Source: UBA2705 sp963977125 (GTDB lineage: Bacteria; Pseudomonadota; Alphaproteobacteria; Micavibrionales; Micavibrionaceae). Taken from it: DNA of 64,000 nt. A program made the translations under genes and the position numbers. This document shows positions 8,943-17,073 of this stretch, piece after piece. Location of the stretch: NCBI GenBank assembly GCA_963977125.1, contig CAXBNJ010000004.1, positions 62,001 to 126,000 of the forward strand, read 5' to 3'. Position 1 is the stretch's first letter; each line of letters opens with the position of its first letter. The notes below the pieces were generated by a model, which ran no database searches, was not told the DNA's origin, and worked only from the letters and a program-made list of their open reading frames with translations.

Positions 8943-9926
8943 ATGAGCATTACAGGGCAAAAAGCGAGCAGCAATCAAGAATTCTCTCAGCAGGACGCAC
9001 AAGCGGCTATTCAAATCGCCGCCCTGCCGCAAGCCTATGAACGCGAGCTTCAACGCAGCGGCGACCATGATGCAGCATTGAAAACCATGCTCGAAAGCGC
9101 ACCGCGCGCCTTACAAAACGATATAAACCTTCTTCGCATGGATAATACCACGGCCGTTGCCGTATATGACTCCGAGAACAGAAGCCTGACGATCACCTTT
9201 GATCCCACCTTAGATAAAGGCACAGTATTTAACAATGCCGATAAATGGGATAATTTTAATCGTGGTGAAGAACCGCACAGCCTTGGGGGCGAAGTGCATG
9301 GCGGCCTTTATGATGATTTAGTAAAAGATGCTGACGGGCAATTACCTGGCGACAACCTTGTTGATGTCCTAACAGGTATTATTCATGACTGCGCAAGCCG
9401 TGACGGATCAGATTTAAAAGTTAATTTTGTTGGTTTTTCTAAAGGCGGCGCACAAACCGCTTTAGCAGCAGGTGAAGTGATAAGCACTGGCTTATTTGAT
9501 GACAACCCCAATATTAAGCTCAATGATCTTTACACTTTTGGGACGCCCGGATATGGCAACCAAGACTATATTCATACGCTTAATGAAAAAATTGGTGAGC
9601 TCGGCGCCAATGCGTGGAGCGTTGAGCTGCATGGCGACGCTGTTCCAACCGTCTTAACGCAAGATGCGGGCAGTTATTTCACAAAATATGAGTATTCTCA
9701 AATGGGGAATCATGCTTATATAACAGCCAATGAAAATGGTATGGATGTCTATTTAAATCCAGATCATGATAAATTGACTGAATTAAGAACTCAGCCAAGA
9801 AGCGAACAAAGCCAACACAGCACCAATGCATACTCAAATGCAGTGGACAACCTCAATAATAATGGCACCGAAGAAATCATGTCAACCCAGCCCGTTCAAA
9901 CGAACACCACCACACTGTCAATATAA
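8943..9926 (+). CDS. Class 3 lipase-like alpha/beta hydrolase
   Basis: A 327-residue protein with the hallmarks of fungal-type (class 3) lipases. The nucleophile elbow is GFSKG with Ser166, replacing the common GHSLG. After it comes TFGTPGYGN, matching the family TFG-P-GN motif, then HGDAVPTV (likely catalytic Asp) and GNHAY (likely catalytic His). HGGLYDDL upstream matches the family oxyanion-side motif. The first 45 residues are polar with no signal peptide or membrane helix, and the last 50 are Asn/Ser/Gln/Thr-rich and probably disordered. Substrate unknown. It precedes ccrM on the same strand with a long regulatory gap. Confidence 0.72.
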   Translation: MSITGQKASSNQEFSQQDAQAAIQIAALPQAYERELQRSGDHDAALKTMLESAPRALQNDINLLRMDNTTAVAVYDSENRSLTITFDPTLDKGTVFNNADKWDNFNRGEEPHSLGGEVHGGLYDDLVKDADGQLPGDNLVDVLTGIIHDCASRDGSDLKVNFVGFSKGGAQTALAAGEVISTGLFDDNPNIKLNDLYTFGTPGYGNQDYIHTLNEKIGELGANAWSVELHGDAVPTVLTQDAGSYFTKYEYSQMGNHAYITANENGMDVYLNPDHDKLTELRTQPRSEQSQHSTNAYSNAVDNLNNNGTEEIMSTQPVQTNTTTLSI

Positions 9927-10010
9927 AACGTTTTAAAACAACCGTTTACGGGAAAATGCGCGCGTAGATCGAGTGGCCATCCAAAATAAAAATTCCGAAT
10001 ACAACCCTAA

Positions 10011-10083
10011 GACTCTTGACGAAAGAATCAAAATGATTCATGATTCAGATGCGATTAACGAATAATCATAGAAGAGTCGAGTC
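10011..10083 (+). promoter_or_regulatory. Cluster of six GANTC sites upstream of ccrM
   Basis: Six CcrM recognition sites lie within 73 bases just before the ccrM start: GACTC 10011, GAATC 10025, GATTC 10035, GATTC 10042, GAGTC 10074 and GAGTC 10079. Chance expectation is about one per 256 bases. Three more follow in the first codons (10133, 10150, 10166). In Caulobacter crescentus the ccrM promoter region also carries GANTC sites whose methylation state affects its transcription, so this is probably a self-sensing methylation switch. Confidence 0.65.
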
Positions 10084-10090
10084 AAAAAAA

Positions 10091-11197
10091 ATGTTGTCCA
10101 CAAAAGATTGTCTAAATAAAATTCTTCAAGGCGATTCCATCGAAATGATGAATCAGCTCGAACCTGAATCAGTGGACATGGTCTTTGCAGATCCTCCATA
10201 TAATCTACAGCTCGGCGGCGATTTACACCGCCCTGACAATTCAAAAGTCGATGCTGTAAATGACGAATGGGATAAATTCGATTCCCTCGTTGCTTATGAT
10301 ATGTTCACCAAAGCATGGATGGAAGCCGCACGCCGCATATTAAAGCCAAATGGCTCTATATGGGTTATTGGATCTTACCACAATGTATTCCGCATGGGTG
10401 CAACTATGCAGGATCTGGGGTACTGGATTCTCAATGATATTATTTGGCGCAAAGCCAACCCTATGCCTAATTTCCGCGGTCGCCGCTTCACTAATGCGCA
10501 TGAGACGATGATTTGGGCCTCTAAATCACAAGATTCTAAATATCGCTTCAACTATGAAGCCATGAAATCATTAAATGATGAGCTACAAATGCGCTCTGAT
10601 TGGTTTATACCAATCTGCAGTGGCGGTGAGCGCATCAAAAAAGATGACGGCCAAAAAGTACACCCCACACAAAAGCCAGAAGCGCTTTTATTCCGCACAA
10701 TCTTAGCCTCAACACAGCCTGGCGATGTTATTCTAGACCCCTTCTTTGGTTCTGGCACAACAGGCGCCGCAGCTAAGAAGCTTGGCCGCAACTTTATTGG
10801 CATAGAGCGCGATGAAGAATATATTGAGCATGCACAAAAACGTATTGATGCGATTGATACCGACATTGATATAGACAGCATTGTCATACCATCAAAGCGC
10901 GAAGCGCAGCGTATCCCATTTGGTTGGTTAATTGAACGTGGCCTATTAAAGCCAGGTGCAGTGCTTACTGATAATAAAAACAACCACGAAGCCAAAGTCT
11001 CTGCCGATGGCAATCTGATCGTCAGCAAAGGCAAAAATAAATTTAGAGGGTCTATTCATAAAGTTGGCGCCGCCTTACAAGATGCACCATCTTGCAATGG
11101 CTGGACATATTGGCACTATAAAGAAGATGGAAAATACCAACCCATCGACCAATTGCGTGAAAAAGTAAGAGAGCAAATCAAGCAAGCGAGCGCGTAA
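10091..11197 (+). CDS. ccrM: Cell-cycle-regulated DNA adenine methyltransferase CcrM (GANTC)
   Basis: A 368-residue solitary beta-class adenine-N6 methyltransferase. Catalytic DPPY is at residues 34-37 and the SAM-binding motif (LDPFFGSGTTGAAA) comes later, the order expected for beta-class enzymes. The C-terminal extension (GAVLTD, GSIHKVGA, APSCNGWTYWHY) is the CcrM-specific domain for recognition and strand opening. It methylates the A in GANTC and couples replication to transcription. There is no restriction partner nearby. The start at 10091 is preferred; an upstream in-frame ATG at 10040 lies inside the GANTC cluster. A strong hairpin terminator follows. Confidence 0.96.
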   Translation: MLSTKDCLNKILQGDSIEMMNQLEPESVDMVFADPPYNLQLGGDLHRPDNSKVDAVNDEWDKFDSLVAYDMFTKAWMEAARRILKPNGSIWVIGSYHNVFRMGATMQDLGYWILNDIIWRKANPMPNFRGRRFTNAHETMIWASKSQDSKYRFNYEAMKSLNDELQMRSDWFIPICSGGERIKKDDGQKVHPTQKPEALLFRTILASTQPGDVILDPFFGSGTTGAAAKKLGRNFIGIERDEEYIEHAQKRIDAIDTDIDIDSIVIPSKREAQRIPFGWLIERGLLKPGAVLTDNKNNHEAKVSADGNLIVSKGKNKFRGSIHKVGAALQDAPSCNGWTYWHYKEDGKYQPIDQLREKVREQIKQASA

Positions 11198-11223
11198 ATA
11201 CAAATAAATGCATATAGACACTC

Positions 11224-11266
11224 ATAAATAGGCAAACATAAAGCATTAAGCGGTTTGCCTATTTAT
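11224..11266. terminator. Bidirectional terminator between ccrM and the mutY transcript
   Basis: A perfect 14-bp inverted repeat (ATAAATAGGCAAAC at 11224-11237, GTTTGCCTATTTAT at 11253-11266) with a 15-base loop separates two converging genes. The outer stem is A/T-rich, so both strands carry U-rich 3' flanks, which suits termination in both directions. Confidence 0.75.
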
Positions 11267-12162
11267 TATTTATCCGCATCGCCATCATCCGCATCGCCAT
11301 CAATAGTCTTTACGAGGCTGTCACGCTTATCGATCTCCCCTTCTTTATCAGCATAGCCCTCACGCGGATTGTAACTATAAAGAGGGAACTTCTTCTTCTC
11401 ATCAGCATAAATATCAATAGTATCCACTTCGCCATAAAATAAATGACCTCCAGTTTCAAGCTGACGAATATAATCAAATATTTTAATATCATAATAGGCG
11501 TAACTTACACGGCCACCCATCTTTTCATTATAGTTATTAAACCTTTGAACATACTCAATATAGTCTTTGGCCCCTTCACGTGGGATAGGCACTTCTTTTA
11601 ACGTCAACGGATACTTCAAGCTAACAACAACATCACGTAGTAAATAATTACTATAGCCATCCAATACACTTTTATTAATGTTACAATTAGTAACCTCGTT
11701 TCCCTGAAAACGTTTAATCGGTAATATTCTTATGCCATCAAACTTCGTGCTATCAGACAGAGGAAAAACAGATTTTTCCTCATCAAAACGCAACAATGCG
11801 ATAGGGATTTTTACGCGGACCTTACTCGGAAAACTTCGAAGGTTATCTCTTAAAAACCCCTTGTAACGTTCTTGAATTTTACCCCATTCAATATCATATG
11901 GAGAATATCTTCTATAAAGCCTGCAATCATTGAGCGCTATAAAACGCAGAATATCAGCTTCGTTATCTAAGGCGTAGCCACCAAAACGCCATAAAATATA
12001 CTCAAAATTTTGATAGGTTGGCTCGATATAGTCCTCTGAGTCATAAGGGACGGTGTAATCTTTCTCAAGCTTAGGCGCGCCTTGAGCAACATCAGAGCCC
12101 AAACCAGAAAATGTGATCATTAACAATGACAAGAACAGAATATGTATATTTTTATACTTCAT
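11266..12162 (-). CDS. Secreted protein of unknown function, co-transcribed with mutY
   Basis: A 298-residue protein I do not recognise. It has a typical Sec signal peptide: a Lys-containing start, a hydrophobic core (ILFLSLLMITFSGL) and likely cleavage after VAQGA near residue 29. The mature part is rich in Tyr, Asp and Arg (YTVPYDSEDYIEPTY; CRLYRRYSPYDIEW), has only two cysteines and no membrane segment, so it is probably periplasmic. It ends in an acidic repeat, DGDADDGDADK, encoded by a 15-base tandem duplication. Its start lies 7 bases after the mutY stop, so it is the second gene of that transcript. Confidence 0.7.
   Translation of the reverse strand: MKYKNIHILFLSLLMITFSGLGSDVAQGAPKLEKDYTVPYDSEDYIEPTYQNFEYILWRFGGYALDNEADILRFIALNDCRLYRRYSPYDIEWGKIQERYKGFLRDNLRSFPSKVRVKIPIALLRFDEEKSVFPLSDSTKFDGIRILPIKRFQGNEVTNCNINKSVLDGYSNYLLRDVVVSLKYPLTLKEVPIPREGAKDYIEYVQRFNNYNEKMGGRVSYAYYDIKIFDYIRQLETGGHLFYGEVDTIDIYADEKKKFPLYSYNPREGYADKEGEIDKRDSLVKTIDGDADDGDADK
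11272..11301 (-). repeat. Two perfect 15-base tandem copies
   Basis: ATCCGCATCGCCATC occurs at 11272-11286 and again at 11287-11301, inside the 3' end of the secreted-protein gene. It encodes a repeated Asp-Gly-Asp-Ala-Asp unit. Gain or loss of a copy keeps the reading frame. Confidence 0.85.
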
Positions 12163-12169
12163 AATAAAC

Positions 12170-13252
12170 CTAGATTATATTGCACACTTTTTTATAAAGC
12201 GTAGGAAATGAAACTTCATTTAACGCATCAACGCTTAGCCACTCATATTTTATACTATCAGACACGGCCATAGCATTGAAATCCTCAAGACCAACTTTAG
12301 CCACATATAATTTTAACTTAAAATGCGTAAAGATATGCTCAACAAAAACGCTTTCATCAATCCAGTTGCCGTGAGCAGCATCAAGCTGCTCGCTTTTATC
12401 ATTTAAATCCGTGGTCGGGAAACCAAGCATATTGCCCAATAAACCGCCATTGGGACGGCGCTCAATCATAATGCGCCCGCCATCCTCATCATAAACAATA
12501 AAACTAACCGCACATCTTTGCGGTTTTTGCTTCTTAATTTTAACTGGCAAGCTCAGCGCGATATCTTCTTTTTGCGCTACGCAGCCTTTTGATAAAGGAC
12601 ATATAGAGCATTGTACTTTCTTAGGCTGGCAAATGCTCGAACCAAGGTCCATAAGACCCTGGACAAAGAAGCTCGGCTCAGGATTATACGCTACATTCAT
12701 ATATATAGACGCAATGGCATTAAGCTCTTTTTTGGCCTCGGGCAGCGCCGTTGTGACCTTGTTATAACGCGCAAAGATACGCTCAATATTACCATCAACC
12801 ACTAAAGCAGGCTGATTATAGCCAATAGCCATGATTGCGCCCGCGGTATAACGGCCAATGCCCGGCAAAGCCAAAAGCTGTTTTTCATCATTAGGCAGAA
12901 TGCCACCATGCATATCACACAATACGCGCGCGCATTTATGTAGATTACGTGCGCGGCTATAATAACCAAGCCCGGCCCAAGCATCCATTACGGTTTGCTC
13001 ATCAGCGCCAGCTAAATCTTGCACGCGCGGCCATAAAGCAATAAATTTAAGAAAATAAGGAATAACGGCCGTAACGGTTGTCTGCTGCAACATTATTTCA
13101 GATAGCCATACGTGATAGACATTGGCAGCCCCCGCATCCAAGGCACGCCAAGGTAGGACGCGTTTATTTCCGGCGAACCAAAGCAATAAATCATTATGTA
13201 GATTTATAATTTCTTGTGAATCAGCTATACTATTATCGTGACTGGTTTTCAT
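12170..13252 (-). CDS. mutY: A/G-specific adenine glycosylase MutY
   Basis: A 360-residue base-excision repair enzyme that removes adenine mispaired with 8-oxoguanine. Visible are the N-terminal LPWR, the catalytic Glu in SEIMLQQTTV, the helix-hairpin-helix LPGIGRYTAGAI, the catalytic Asp in VVDGNIERIF, the [4Fe-4S] loop with Cys spacing C-X6-C-X2-C-X5-C, and a C-terminal NUDIX-like 8-oxoG recognition domain (RRPNGGLLGNMLGFP). The ATG at 13252 is chosen; the frame extends to a TTG at 13330, but this would overlap the divergent DUF721 gene start at 13315. The MutY/DUF721 divergence is common in alphaproteobacteria. Confidence 0.95.
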   Translation of the reverse strand: MKTSHDNSIADSQEIINLHNDLLLWFAGNKRVLPWRALDAGAANVYHVWLSEIMLQQTTVTAVIPYFLKFIALWPRVQDLAGADEQTVMDAWAGLGYYSRARNLHKCARVLCDMHGGILPNDEKQLLALPGIGRYTAGAIMAIGYNQPALVVDGNIERIFARYNKVTTALPEAKKELNAIASIYMNVAYNPEPSFFVQGLMDLGSSICQPKKVQCSICPLSKGCVAQKEDIALSLPVKIKKQKPQRCAVSFIVYDEDGGRIMIERRPNGGLLGNMLGFPTTDLNDKSEQLDAAHGNWIDESVFVEHIFTHFKLKLYVAKVGLEDFNAMAVSDSIKYEWLSVDALNEVSFPTLYKKVCNII

Positions 13253-13314
13253 ATTTGTACTATCGTGCAGCTCTCGCATTAAATCATTATAATTATTTGG
13301 GATAATTTTATCAT

Positions 13315-13803
13315 ATGGCAATGGGTCCAAAGCAACTCTCTTACGCTGTTTCTAAAGTGACGAAAAAATCATGCAGCAAAAAGTTTGTATCCCTTGGTCG
13401 CATCTTAAACCATTGGGAACAAATTGTCGGCGAAGAAATGTCAAAGCATGCACAGCCAACAAAAATCCAGTATAGAAAACCAAAAAATCGCCGCGAAAAA
13501 CCATCTGCGACATTAGAAATTGCTGTGCCAAGCGCGCAGGCCACTTTAATGCATTATCAAATAGATTTAATATTAGAGCGCATAAACAGCATCTATGGCG
13601 AGCGCTGGATTACCGCCATTCGTTTTGTACATATACCGGCAAACATGTCAAAAAGACCCTCATTTCGCAATCAACAGCCTAAAATGAACGGGCAAGAAAA
13701 ACAAAAGCTCAACGGCATGTTAGAAAATATTTCTGACCCTGAAATGCGCTTGCGACTTGAAAGTTTAGGTCAGGCTATGCTACTTGATAAGCATAGAATT
13801 TAA
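13315..13803 (+). CDS. DUF721 (DciA-like) protein
   Basis: A 162-residue protein of the DUF721 family. The N-terminal region (SLGRILNHWEQIVGEEMSKHAQP) and the following strand-rich segment (ATLEIAVPSAQATLMHYQIDLILERIN) match its core. DUF721 proteins include DciA, a replicative-helicase loading or operating factor, but the alphaproteobacterial branch is poorly characterised and a helicase role here is inference. The C-terminal 50 residues are a polar, helical extension. It is divergent from mutY and is followed by efp after 40 bases. Confidence 0.78.
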   Translation: MAMGPKQLSYAVSKVTKKSCSKKFVSLGRILNHWEQIVGEEMSKHAQPTKIQYRKPKNRREKPSATLEIAVPSAQATLMHYQIDLILERINSIYGERWITAIRFVHIPANMSKRPSFRNQQPKMNGQEKQKLNGMLENISDPEMRLRLESLGQAMLLDKHRI

Positions 13804-13843
13804 AAAATATTGATTTGTTTATATCTAATAAGGAACTAACCCA

Positions 13844-14410
13844 ATGAAAGTAAACGCAAATACCTTAAGAAAAGGTAACGTTTTGGAATATAATGGTCGC
13901 CTATGTGTTGTGACTAAAACCGAAATTATTATTCCCGGCAAAGGTAATTCGGTCATACAGGTCGAAATGCGTGATATTAAAACAAGTAATAAAGAAAATA
14001 TCCGTTTCCGCACACAAGAAAGCGTTGAGCGCATCCGCTTGGAACAAGACGACTACCAATATCTATACCCTGAAGACGACAACCACATGTTTATGCATCT
14101 TGAAACATATGAACAAGTCGCCGTGCCTAATGAAGTTCTGGGCGATCCGGGCCGCTTCTTGCAAGAAGGCATGATCTGCGTGATTGAAACATATGAAGGC
14201 AACCCGCTAAGCGCGCAAATGCCTGACAGCGTAAAAGTAGAAGTTCTTGAAGCTGACCCTGCAATTAAAGGCCAAACAGCGACAACATCTTACAAGCCAT
14301 CACTCGTCACTGGTGACGTAAAAGTCATGGTACCGCCACATATTGATACAGGCATACATATTATTGTCCGCACTGAAGATGGCACATATGTTGAACGCGC
14401 CAAGGACTAA
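13844..14410 (+). CDS. efp: Translation elongation factor P
   Basis: A 188-residue EF-P, which enters the E site of ribosomes stalled at polyproline and promotes peptide bond formation. The KOW-like domain I carries the modification loop IIPGKGNS with Lys33, equivalent to E. coli Lys34 that receives (R)-beta-lysine. Two OB domains follow, ending in the family pattern IIVRTEDGTYVERA. Full length for the family. The gene for the probable modifying ligase EpmA lies about 13 kb away at 27023-28051, which fits a beta-lysylated EF-P. The ribosome binding site is AAGGAAC just before the ATG. Confidence 0.97.
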   Translation: MKVNANTLRKGNVLEYNGRLCVVTKTEIIIPGKGNSVIQVEMRDIKTSNKENIRFRTQESVERIRLEQDDYQYLYPEDDNHMFMHLETYEQVAVPNEVLGDPGRFLQEGMICVIETYEGNPLSAQMPDSVKVEVLEADPAIKGQTATTSYKPSLVTGDVKVMVPPHIDTGIHIIVRTEDGTYVERAKD

Positions 14411-14493
14411 ATCCGAAAACGCACAGGGCGAAAGCCCATAAGACCGAAATAACGTAAATTATAAAAATAAGAAAAAAATAAGGAATACGAATA

Positions 14494-15294
14494 ATGCCTG
14501 CATATTCTGCAAATCTAAATGTTATGGTCCGCGCCGTTCAAAAAGCTGGCCGTTCACTATTACGTGATTTTGGTGAAGTTGAAAACTTACAAGTCTCTGT
14601 TAAAGGCCCTGCTGATTTTGTGTCTTGCGCCGATAAACGCTCAGAAGAGATCCTTTTTGAAGACCTAACTAAAGCGCGCCGTGACTTTAGCTTCCTTATG
14701 GAAGAAGGCGGCGAAGTTAAAGGATCAGATAAAGAACACCGCTTCATTATTGACCCACTAGATGGCACATTTAACTTTTTACACGGTCTTCCGCATTGGT
14801 GTATTTCTGTCGCGCTTGAAAAAGCAGGCGAAGTTATTGTTGGTGTTGTCTACGATCCTGTAAAAGATGAATTATTCACAGCTGAAAAAGGCGCAGGCGC
14901 ATATTTGCGTAATCGCCGATTGCGCGTATCATCACGCCGCAAGGAAGATGAAATGCTGCTTATTCACGGTCAACCCGGCACCCGCGCTGATAAATTTGAT
15001 GAATTCTATGCTGAAACGCGCATTGTAAGCTCCGTATATCCTGGCATACGCCGCCTTGGCGCTTCGGCGCTTGATATGTCATATGTTGCTGCAGGACGCG
15101 CTGATGTGTTCTGGGAGCGCTTTATACAGCCTTGGGATATTGCCGCAGGTCAATTGATCGTTAAAGAAGCGGGTGGTTTTGTAAAAGACTATATGAATCC
15201 TAAAGAAAACCCTGTTTACACAGGCAACGTTTTAGCTGGACAAGAACATGCGGTAAACGAAGTGGCCGCCCTTCTTAAAAAAGCACATAAATAA
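14494..15294 (+). CDS. suhB: Inositol monophosphatase family protein (SuhB-like)
   Basis: A 266-residue member of the Mg2+-dependent inositol monophosphatase family. Metal-binding motifs are in order: EEG (FLMEEGGE), DPLDGTFNF (around residues 88-96), and the C-terminal WDIAAGQLIVKEAGG. It would hydrolyse inositol-1-phosphate or a related sugar phosphate; SuhB in E. coli also binds transcription complexes on rRNA operons. Which role applies here cannot be read from the sequence. It follows efp by 83 bases and precedes the OmpA-like gene by 7 bases. Confidence 0.9.
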   Translation: MPAYSANLNVMVRAVQKAGRSLLRDFGEVENLQVSVKGPADFVSCADKRSEEILFEDLTKARRDFSFLMEEGGEVKGSDKEHRFIIDPLDGTFNFLHGLPHWCISVALEKAGEVIVGVVYDPVKDELFTAEKGAGAYLRNRRLRVSSRRKEDEMLLIHGQPGTRADKFDEFYAETRIVSSVYPGIRRLGASALDMSYVAAGRADVFWERFIQPWDIAAGQLIVKEAGGFVKDYMNPKENPVYTGNVLAGQEHAVNEVAALLKKAHK

Positions 15295-15301
15295 GATAGC
15301 T

Positions 15302-16735
15302 ATGGTCAGAAGAACGCACATATCAATTATATCAACGCTGTTATCCGTAACAGCGTTGATTTTTGTGCTCTCCTCTAACGCCAGCATAAGTTATGCCGAA
15401 CAAGACGACACAATGATAGACGGCTATGAACTGCCCGATATGTTTGAAGATAATATCAGCACGGCCTTACCTACACAAAATGCCCCTGATCAGCTTATAA
15501 AACAGCCCAGTATAAACAAGCAACTTACCCGTCCTACAAAAGCACAACCTATACAACAAGCCCCGTTTGAACCGACATTCAAACCGCTTTCGCCAGCTAA
15601 AACGCAAATTAAGAGTGCGGCTAAAAACACTTTAGCGACGCCTGTGTTATCAGTGCTCCCCGCCAAGCGCCCTGTATTGATTGCTGACAAACCTCAGCCA
15701 AAGCCACAGTTACAGGCCACACAGCCACCTTTACAGAAGGGCGCGCCACAAAAAACAGTAAAAATTGTTACGGCGACCGATAACACTGTCGCCCTCCCCC
15801 AAACTATACCAGCCGCCCCCATGCCCGCGACTGGACCCGCGACTGGGCCCACAATAGAAACAATCATCGAAGCTGTCGTTGAACCTATAGCCACGCCAAC
15901 CCCAATAGATACGACGCCCATAGCAAAACAAGCCGCAGAGCCCATAACAGCCCCTCTAGCCGAGTCTATAGCAGAGCCACTTATTACAGCCATAGAAAAA
16001 CCTATACCTGTAACGCTAAAGAAGCCCGCGCCAACAGCTGAACCTAAAAAACTTGCCTATGGTGGAACGCTGTCTTTACCGGTAAAGCGACCAATTATTT
16101 ATAAAAAATACAAAAAAGCCGCGCAAAAAACATCCCTATCCAAAACGGGTAGCTTAATTATGCCCGCAGTGCCCGCAGGAAAAGTATCCGCTGTGCCATT
16201 AGCGCAGCCAGAGATCACAATGATAACCGCCATCACATCAGACCTCCCCCCTGAGATAGAGGGCATCGAGTCAATAAACGACATTTCAGTACCAACAGAG
16301 CTAGAAGTTAGCGCTGCTGAGCAAGATGATGTTTTTGATGTCTCACAGAGTATGCAAAGTGATGATGGTGATGATAGTTACCCACAAACAGCCGCGCCAG
16401 CCAATATAAACCAAGCACCAAGCCATGCAAATGCAAGCTTGTTTTTCACTTCTGGGCAAGATCAATTGTCAGATGAAATGAAAAAATCAATTGAGCAAAA
16501 TGTTATTCCTAAGCTTTTACAGGACACAACTTTACGCATAGAGATTAAATCTTATGCAGAAGCACCTGATGAGAGTCCGAGCTCCGCGCGCCGTCTTTCG
16601 CTATCGCGCGCATTAGATTTGCGTACATACTTGCTGTCACGAAAAATTGACAGCTACCGTATGGATGTACGCGCTTTGGGTAACGCCACAGATACAATAC
16701 CGATGGATCGTATTGATGTGGGCTTTATACATTAG
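15302..16735 (+). CDS. Proline/alanine-rich envelope protein with a C-terminal OmpA-like domain
   Basis: A 477-residue protein. Residues 11-32 are a hydrophobic signal or anchor (ISTLLSVTALIFVLSS). The next 340 residues are low complexity, rich in Pro, Ala, Lys and Thr, with (PATG)2 and many KP/EP pairs, and probably form an extended linker. From about residue 378 an OmpA-like peptidoglycan-binding domain appears (SLFFTSGQDQLS, then ARRLSLSRALDLRTYL and the terminal DRIDVGF). The domain is shorter than canonical and ends directly after its last strand. It probably spans the periplasm and ties the inner membrane to the wall. Pro-rich stretches would depend on EF-P, encoded two genes upstream. 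Confidence 0.72.
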   Translation: MVRRTHISIISTLLSVTALIFVLSSNASISYAEQDDTMIDGYELPDMFEDNISTALPTQNAPDQLIKQPSINKQLTRPTKAQPIQQAPFEPTFKPLSPAKTQIKSAAKNTLATPVLSVLPAKRPVLIADKPQPKPQLQATQPPLQKGAPQKTVKIVTATDNTVALPQTIPAAPMPATGPATGPTIETIIEAVVEPIATPTPIDTTPIAKQAAEPITAPLAESIAEPLITAIEKPIPVTLKKPAPTAEPKKLAYGGTLSLPVKRPIIYKKYKKAAQKTSLSKTGSLIMPAVPAGKVSAVPLAQPEITMITAITSDLPPEIEGIESINDISVPTELEVSAAEQDDVFDVSQSMQSDDGDDSYPQTAAPANINQAPSHANASLFFTSGQDQLSDEMKKSIEQNVIPKLLQDTTLRIEIKSYAEAPDESPSSARRLSLSRALDLRTYLLSRKIDSYRMDVRALGNATDTIPMDRIDVGFIH

Positions 16736-16748
16736 GAATATTATAGGC

Positions 16749-17042
16749 TTAGCGAATGCCAAAATTAAGCTTTCTAATTTTGTCAGCGCGTTCACTTTCC
16801 GCCTGTGCAATTAAATCTGCTATTTCTTTACGGGATTCTTTTACGTCGCAAGTACTGTCAAAATTCTCACAATTCATATGTACACGAGTCAAGCCATCTC
16901 CACTATCTTTAGCCTCATCAAAATCATCATTATTGTCATGAATGTCTTGGTAAGCTGTAATACTATCAATAGGAACATTAAATTTCTGATTATCTTCCGT
17001 AAGGGTCACTTCTGCGCGGAATAATTTGCTAAGATCAATCAT
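16749..17042 (-). CDS. Small protein of unknown function, paralog A
   Basis: A 97-residue acidic protein with no signal peptide or membrane segment. It is clearly homologous to the next gene upstream (17074-17379): both begin LS-LFRAEV-L, have a central Gly-x-x-Leu-Ser/Thr-Arg block, and end in ES--EIA-LI--AE--R--K---L-F-I. I do not recognise the family. The ribosome binding site is weak. It lies 31 bases after paralog B on the same strand, so the two are probably co-transcribed and arose by tandem duplication. Confidence 0.68.
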   Translation of the reverse strand: MIDLSKLFRAEVTLTEDNQKFNVPIDSITAYQDIHDNNDDFDEAKDSGDGLTRVHMNCENFDSTCDVKESRKEIADLIAQAESERADKIRKLNFGIR

Positions 17043-17073
17043 ATTTAGGTCTTTCTTTTAAGTATTAAGCCGA

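Noticed and set aside
10552..11034. 160-codon reverse frame inside ccrM
   Set aside because: The coding strand encodes clear CcrM motifs; the reverse frame has no start signal and no family match.
13253..13330. Longer mutY start at TTG 13330
   Set aside because: It overlaps the start of the divergent DUF721 gene and adds residues not seen in MutY.
14426..14437. GGGC-GAAA-GCCC hairpin after efp as a terminator
   Set aside because: The stem is only four base pairs and no T run follows.
15694..15993. Gly/Ala-rich reverse frame opposite the OmpA-like gene
   Set aside because: It is a shadow of the Pro/Ala-rich coding strand with no ribosome binding site.
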